64,000 bases of DNA from Effrenium voratum (Eukaryota > Sar > Dinophyceae > Suessiales > Symbiodiniaceae), in NCBI GenBank assembly GCA_963377175.1, contig CAUJNA010003090.1, positions 231,001 through 295,000 of the forward strand, written 5' to 3'. A model generated the notes under the pieces. That model saw only the letters and a list, made by a program, of their open reading frames with translations, did not search any database and was not told where the DNA came from. Positions 61,001 through 64,000 of this stretch are shown piece after piece. Each line of letters begins with the position of its first letter. Position 1 is the first letter of the stretch. The position numbers were made by a program, and so were the translations under genes.

Positions 61001-63199
61001 CGGTAAATTTCTGGTGAGCCTTAAAATGTAAACAATCAAATGACTTCAAATATGGGCTTGCTTAACAAATGGAGAACGCCCCAAAACTGCGTAATTGCCT
61101 TTCCCTCAAGACAAAAAGCAAAGCCACCTCCCCCCAACTTGCAATAGATGAGGATTGAATATCTGCCCTGTGTCCCGAAGCAGGTATTGGCCAGTTGTCA
61201 ATGCGACTCACCCTTCCATCCCTCAGGCCGGGTTTGGACCGCACGTGTTCAAGGGAAAACTTCAGAGGTCACTTTGAGCGATCTGTCTGTCCACTGACAT
61301 GCGGATACCAGCGCGGTCACGGGGACAAATTAATCCTTTGGACGGTTTGATCTTGAAAGCCTAAAACACATGAACCAAAAAAGCGTGACCCTGGCACAAG
61401 GCTAGACATTTGGGTCCTGGAAAAGTGCACATCAACTCACTTGCCCAAAGGGCCTGGAGCTGAAAGGTTAACCTTTTGGAACCTTGACCAAAACACAAAC
61501 ATCAAAGGTCAAAAAATGGATTTGCTTGGGACAAGCGAACACAGGAAAACAAGCTTCTGCCATTTTGTTTTGGTCATCTGAAGGCTGGAAGCACCATCCC
61601 GCCCCAGTCTCAAGACTGGCTTCAGACCATCGTGACGGTGCCCGCGGAAAACAGGAACAAAAGAAAAGGCGGACCTCCCGAGCGCTGAGTCTTTTCAGAG
61701 CAGATAAAAATCACTAAGCGGATAGGGGAGCACCCAGAGATACGCTTTTTGGGCCAGTGATCTTTCCGAGCATGGGACAGTCACGGACCCCTTCATAGGG
61801 ATTCTAGACAACCAACAAGGATTCCAATTCCAAACATACTGGGTTGCCAACACAGAATAGACACACGACCAAACAACCAATCGACGGAAGGCACACGTGT
61901 TGGCTATGGGCAACACGATCGAGAGGTTTCCGAAAGTTTTCATCTGGAACTCTTTGGTGGAGACGGAACTCATCTATGGGCCTGTCTTTTTTTGGAGGGC
62001 ACTTCTTCTCTTGTGGGATTGAAGTGAAAATAAAAGGAGAACCACCATTCTTGGGGGACCCTTAAAAAAGACACATCCATGTCTAGTAGCCGTTTGAAAC
62101 CGCGAGCTCATCCACTGAAATGGAGGTACAGCATGTCGGATTTTCGCCCCTTGCAACGGCTTTGTGCACCCTGCAGCATGTAGCCATGAGACCCCAATGA
62201 AGCAGAAGAAAGGCGAAAATAAACAAAATATGCTGTCTCATCCAAACTCCGTCCCTTCATCTCAGCACTCCTCTCTTTTCAAGGGTTTAACCGTGTGAAG
62301 AGAAGGGAGACATGTCAAGAAAACAAAACGAACGAAGCCACAAAGAGATAGCAGCAAATGTCCTTAGCATGAAGACAATAGATGACAAACCAGTTCTTTA
62401 GAAGATGTGATGGGTTTTAAGATAGTGAATTAGACTTGTACAAAAGACAAGGTAAAATAGGAGAAACACCAGAAGATCACAAAAGGGAACAGATAATTAC
62501 AACATATATATTATATTATATATAGTACCCAGGATATTTACCTTCGGGTTTTGACATGAGTGGTTCTCCCTGGTTGCTTTGGGGGCAATGGAATCCCCTG
62601 CAAAGGTGTAGCCCATAAACGTAAGCCTCAAATCGGAGAAAGCCGCCCCTTGAAATTGCGCAAACTTCTAGCGGCCGTGGCAAAGCACACCTTTCTGGGT
62701 AGTTGATTTCAAAACGCACCGCCATACTGTGGATGGACGAAATCCTGCACCAGCTAAGAAGCCCTAGTGGTTTCCCATGGTTTCAAAGTGGTGCGGGATC
62801 TCGTCCATCCACAGTAGGGTTTTCGGAGACTCCGAACTCACCCGCCTGGCGACGGACTCCAGTGCGTCTCTGCAAGTATGCCCTGCGCGGGCACAAGCTG
62901 AAGCCTTGTGGGCTGCACACTTTTCGTAAGCGGAGCTCTCCATGAACAAATCCTCCTAACGTTCTTGCTCCTAGCGATGCAGCGACCGGTTGGGGGGAGC
63001 ATTCCCACACAGCTTGGGAAACACTCCACCCAGCAATGTGGATCTATTATCTCGTCTTTGCATTGCGCGACTTTCTCCTTGACACCCGATATCGAGGCAA
63101 CCTGCAAATTTGGCCCAAAGAAAGTGGGCCCTCACCTGAACATGGCTTCAGCCAAACTTGGGCGTTGCAAGTCTGCACGAGGCCCTTGTTGCCAGCTAG
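58018..63199 (-). CDS. Gene D: unrecognised cysteine-rich protein, partial
   Basis: Exons, in transcript order: 63199-63136, 63101-63067, 62955-62846, 60552-60492, 59235-59193, 58085-58018. Joined in frame they give about 127 residues with 14 cysteines, in runs such as QTCNAQVWLKPCSGCLDIGC, EKCAAHKASACARAGHTC, VDCGCAG and NDFACDLPPSQAALGCPC. No family was recognised. The cysteine spacing suggests a secreted or luminal disulfide-rich protein, which is inference only. Neither start nor stop was placed; a further upstream exon at 63328-63266 and a downstream exon near 57.35 kb (RILAGDSFSHTCIHPCQF) are possible. The gene reads in the same direction as genes A-C. Intron 63102-63135 would be only 34 bases long, which is a weakness of the model. 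Confidence 0.55.
58690..59040 (+). repeat. CA- and AAAC-rich low-complexity tract
   Basis: CACACA and CAAACAAACA units merge into ACAACACA. It lies in the intron between gene D exons at 59193 and 58085. Cysteine/valine-rich frames on the minus strand are repeat translations. Confidence 0.9.
59193..59235 (-). CDS. Gene D exon, GCHSFRGWPQEFAW
   Basis: The acceptor is TCCGAG|GGATGC and the donor TGGG|GTCGTG (GT). Its 14 codons join WG|ICNDF in frame. All three frames are open here, so the choice depends on the neighbours. Confidence 0.48.
59396..59491 (+). repeat. Dispersed inverted-end element, family A (96 bases)
   Basis: GTGTCTTTTTTTTGAGGTAC faces GTATCCGCGAAAAAAGACAC; the ends pair well. 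The core is TTTTAAAGGAAACCAACAGG. It lies in the intron between the gene D exons at 60492 and 59235. Confidence 0.72.
59668..60020 (+). repeat. Diverged tandem duplication with TGTAACGAGG units
   Basis: AGTACGCAAAGC followed by GGGCCGGGGCTG and GGGTCTGTA occurs at about 59673 and again about 119 bases later. The block ends in repeated TGTAACGAGG words. Confidence 0.65.
60492..60552 (-). CDS. Gene D exon, VDCGCAGPKFSG
   Basis: The acceptor is TGCCAG|GGCACC and the likely donor CTCAC|GTCCCG (GT). After a split R it reads APPVDCGCAGPKFSGRPAAH. An earlier GC donor (CCA|GCC) would also keep phase. Confidence 0.48.
61983..62073 (+). repeat. Dispersed inverted-end element, family A
   Basis: TGTCTTTTTTTGGAGGGCAC faces GGACCCTTAAAAAAGACACA. 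It is about 91 bases long and lies in the intron between the gene D exons at 62846 and 60552. Confidence 0.68.
62846..62955 (-). CDS. Gene D exon, longest
   Basis: The acceptor is CGTTAG|GAG and the donor GCCAG|GCGGGT (GC). It reads EDLFMESSAYEKCAAHKASA, then CARAGHTCRDALESVA plus a split R. This is the best-supported exon of gene D. Confidence 0.7.
63067..63101 (-). CDS. Gene D exon, 35 bases
   Basis: The acceptor is TTGCAG|GTTGCC and the donor CGC|GCAATG (GC). It reads (G)CLDIGCQGESR. A second frame (VASISGVKEKVAQCKDE) is open too. Confidence 0.5.
63136..63199 (-). CDS. Gene D exon with canonical splice sites
   Basis: A textbook tract TTTTTTTTCAG|CTAGCT and donor TCAG|GTGAGG enclose LAGNKGLVQTCNAQVWLKPC plus S. 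The splice signals are the best in the window. Confidence 0.6.
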
Positions 63200-64000
63200 C
63201 TGAAAAAAAACCGACCACTTTGTCAAAGCCCCTACTCTGGCTGCCCCTCTTCATCCCAAACAAGCCTGCCTTGAGACTGCAACCAGTGCACGTGGGAGGC
63301 GCAACTCTGGTCGGTGAAGCCTTCCTTCCTGCGCCGAGCAGGCAGGAGGAACTCTACATCTCATTCACTTCCACGTGGGTTCGGCAACGATTCTTGCGAA
63401 CAAACTAAATCTCAGAGCTTGATGTGACACGAAAGTGTTTAGGGTGTTTTTTTGAGGGTACCCCAGTTGTGTCTGTTTAGGCAATGCCAATGAAAACAAC
63501 CATTTTGGAGTCCCCTAAAAAGCACACACCCTTGCGGGAAGAACAAACTCTTGCAACGTCGCAAACCATTCGCGGAACTAGCCATTTTCAGGCAGGGAAA
63601 GTCATCTGATCAACCCGAATAAGTACAAATATATGTTGGTTGCTGTTGCCCCCTCTGCAAAAGTGTCGCTTTTTGTGGGTCCAATGAAACACCAATTGCT
63701 TCAACACAAAAGTTCAAGTCCAAAGATCCAACCACATAGCCATACAGGTATGTGACGCATTCACAAACTTTCGGAGACCTCACCAATCCAGTGGATGCGC
63801 CGCAAAAATTGTCCAAACCCCAAACAAATAAACTCCTGGGGTGAGAGACTGCGACTTGGGTGTCTCTGAACTATGGGGATCCCAAATTCCTTCTGGTATC
63901 GCTTGAAAACAGGTTACCCCCCGCAAAAAAAAGAGGCACAACCGTGGGGGAAAACTGGAAATCCGCCGTGTGGACCCAGGAACAGCAGTGGCAGCATACC
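63200..64000. other. Right end, no secure gene
   Basis: Apart from the possible exon at 63266-63328, it holds a family-A-like element near 63445-63533 (TTTTTTTGAGGGTACCCC and GTCCCCTAAAAAGCACACAC). The rest is unassigned. Confidence 0.4.
63266..63328 (-). CDS. Possible gene D upstream exon
   Basis: The acceptor GCGCAG|GAAGGA and donor GGCAG|GCTTGT (GC) bound 63 bases. Two frames are credible: KEGFTDQSCASHVHWLQSQG, with good codon bias but the wrong phase, and EGRLHRPELRLPRALVAVSR, which has the right phase. Confidence 0.35.

Noticed and set aside
62908..63408. 166-residue plus-strand frame
   Set aside because: It overlaps gene D exons that have splice sites and codon bias on the minus strand; no domain seen.

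Overview
This window looks like nuclear DNA of a dinoflagellate (a Symbiodiniaceae- or Polarella-like genome is a reasonable guess; the species cannot be told). There are no long open frames outside simple repeats. Coding sequence is split into exons of 26-118 bases with high third-position GC, separated by introns of up to 5.2 kb. Most introns that can be placed by reading frame start with GC (about 20), fewer with GT (about 12) or GA (about 4), and usually have AG followed by G at both ends. About 2.55 kb, or 4% of the window, could be assigned to coding exons. All recognised exons lie on the minus strand, as expected for unidirectional dinoflagellate gene arrays.

Reading the minus strand from right to left, four genes can be assembled by hand. 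Gene D (about 63.2-58.0 kb) encodes an unrecognised cysteine-rich protein. Gene C (53.2-41.0 kb) encodes a metallo-beta-lactamase-fold hydrolase with all its metal-binding motifs and a stop codon, 211 residues from the first secure exon. Gene B (40.4-29.4 kb) encodes the C-terminal half of a glycosyltransferase-like protein with GLHGPIE, WGEDIFIDQC and FHPFK motifs. Its usual N-terminal half does not fit into the 535 bases before it. Gene A (21.2-0.2 kb, running off the left edge) encodes a second, unrelated glycosyltransferase-like protein with a [11 protein letters not shown] motif and a trailing domain with [11 protein letters not shown]. The two sugar-transferase-like genes and the hydrolase do not make an obvious pathway; their order reflects the array.

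The space between exons is filled with repeats: two very large CA-rich arrays in a single intron of gene B (32.4-33.6 and 34.7-36.0 kb), a GA array (13.7-14.2 kb), and many short dispersed families. Two families of about 90-140 bases have terminal inverted repeats and sit inside introns, a third is a conserved 30-45 base core, and a fourth is tRNA-derived (SINE-like) with a pol III B box and, in one copy, perfect 14-base inverted ends.

Everything here is by eye. Exon joins were chosen so that frame, splice AG and family motifs agree, so donor statistics are partly circular and need transcript data. About 21.2-29.4 kb and 53.2-58.0 kb hold no secure exon.
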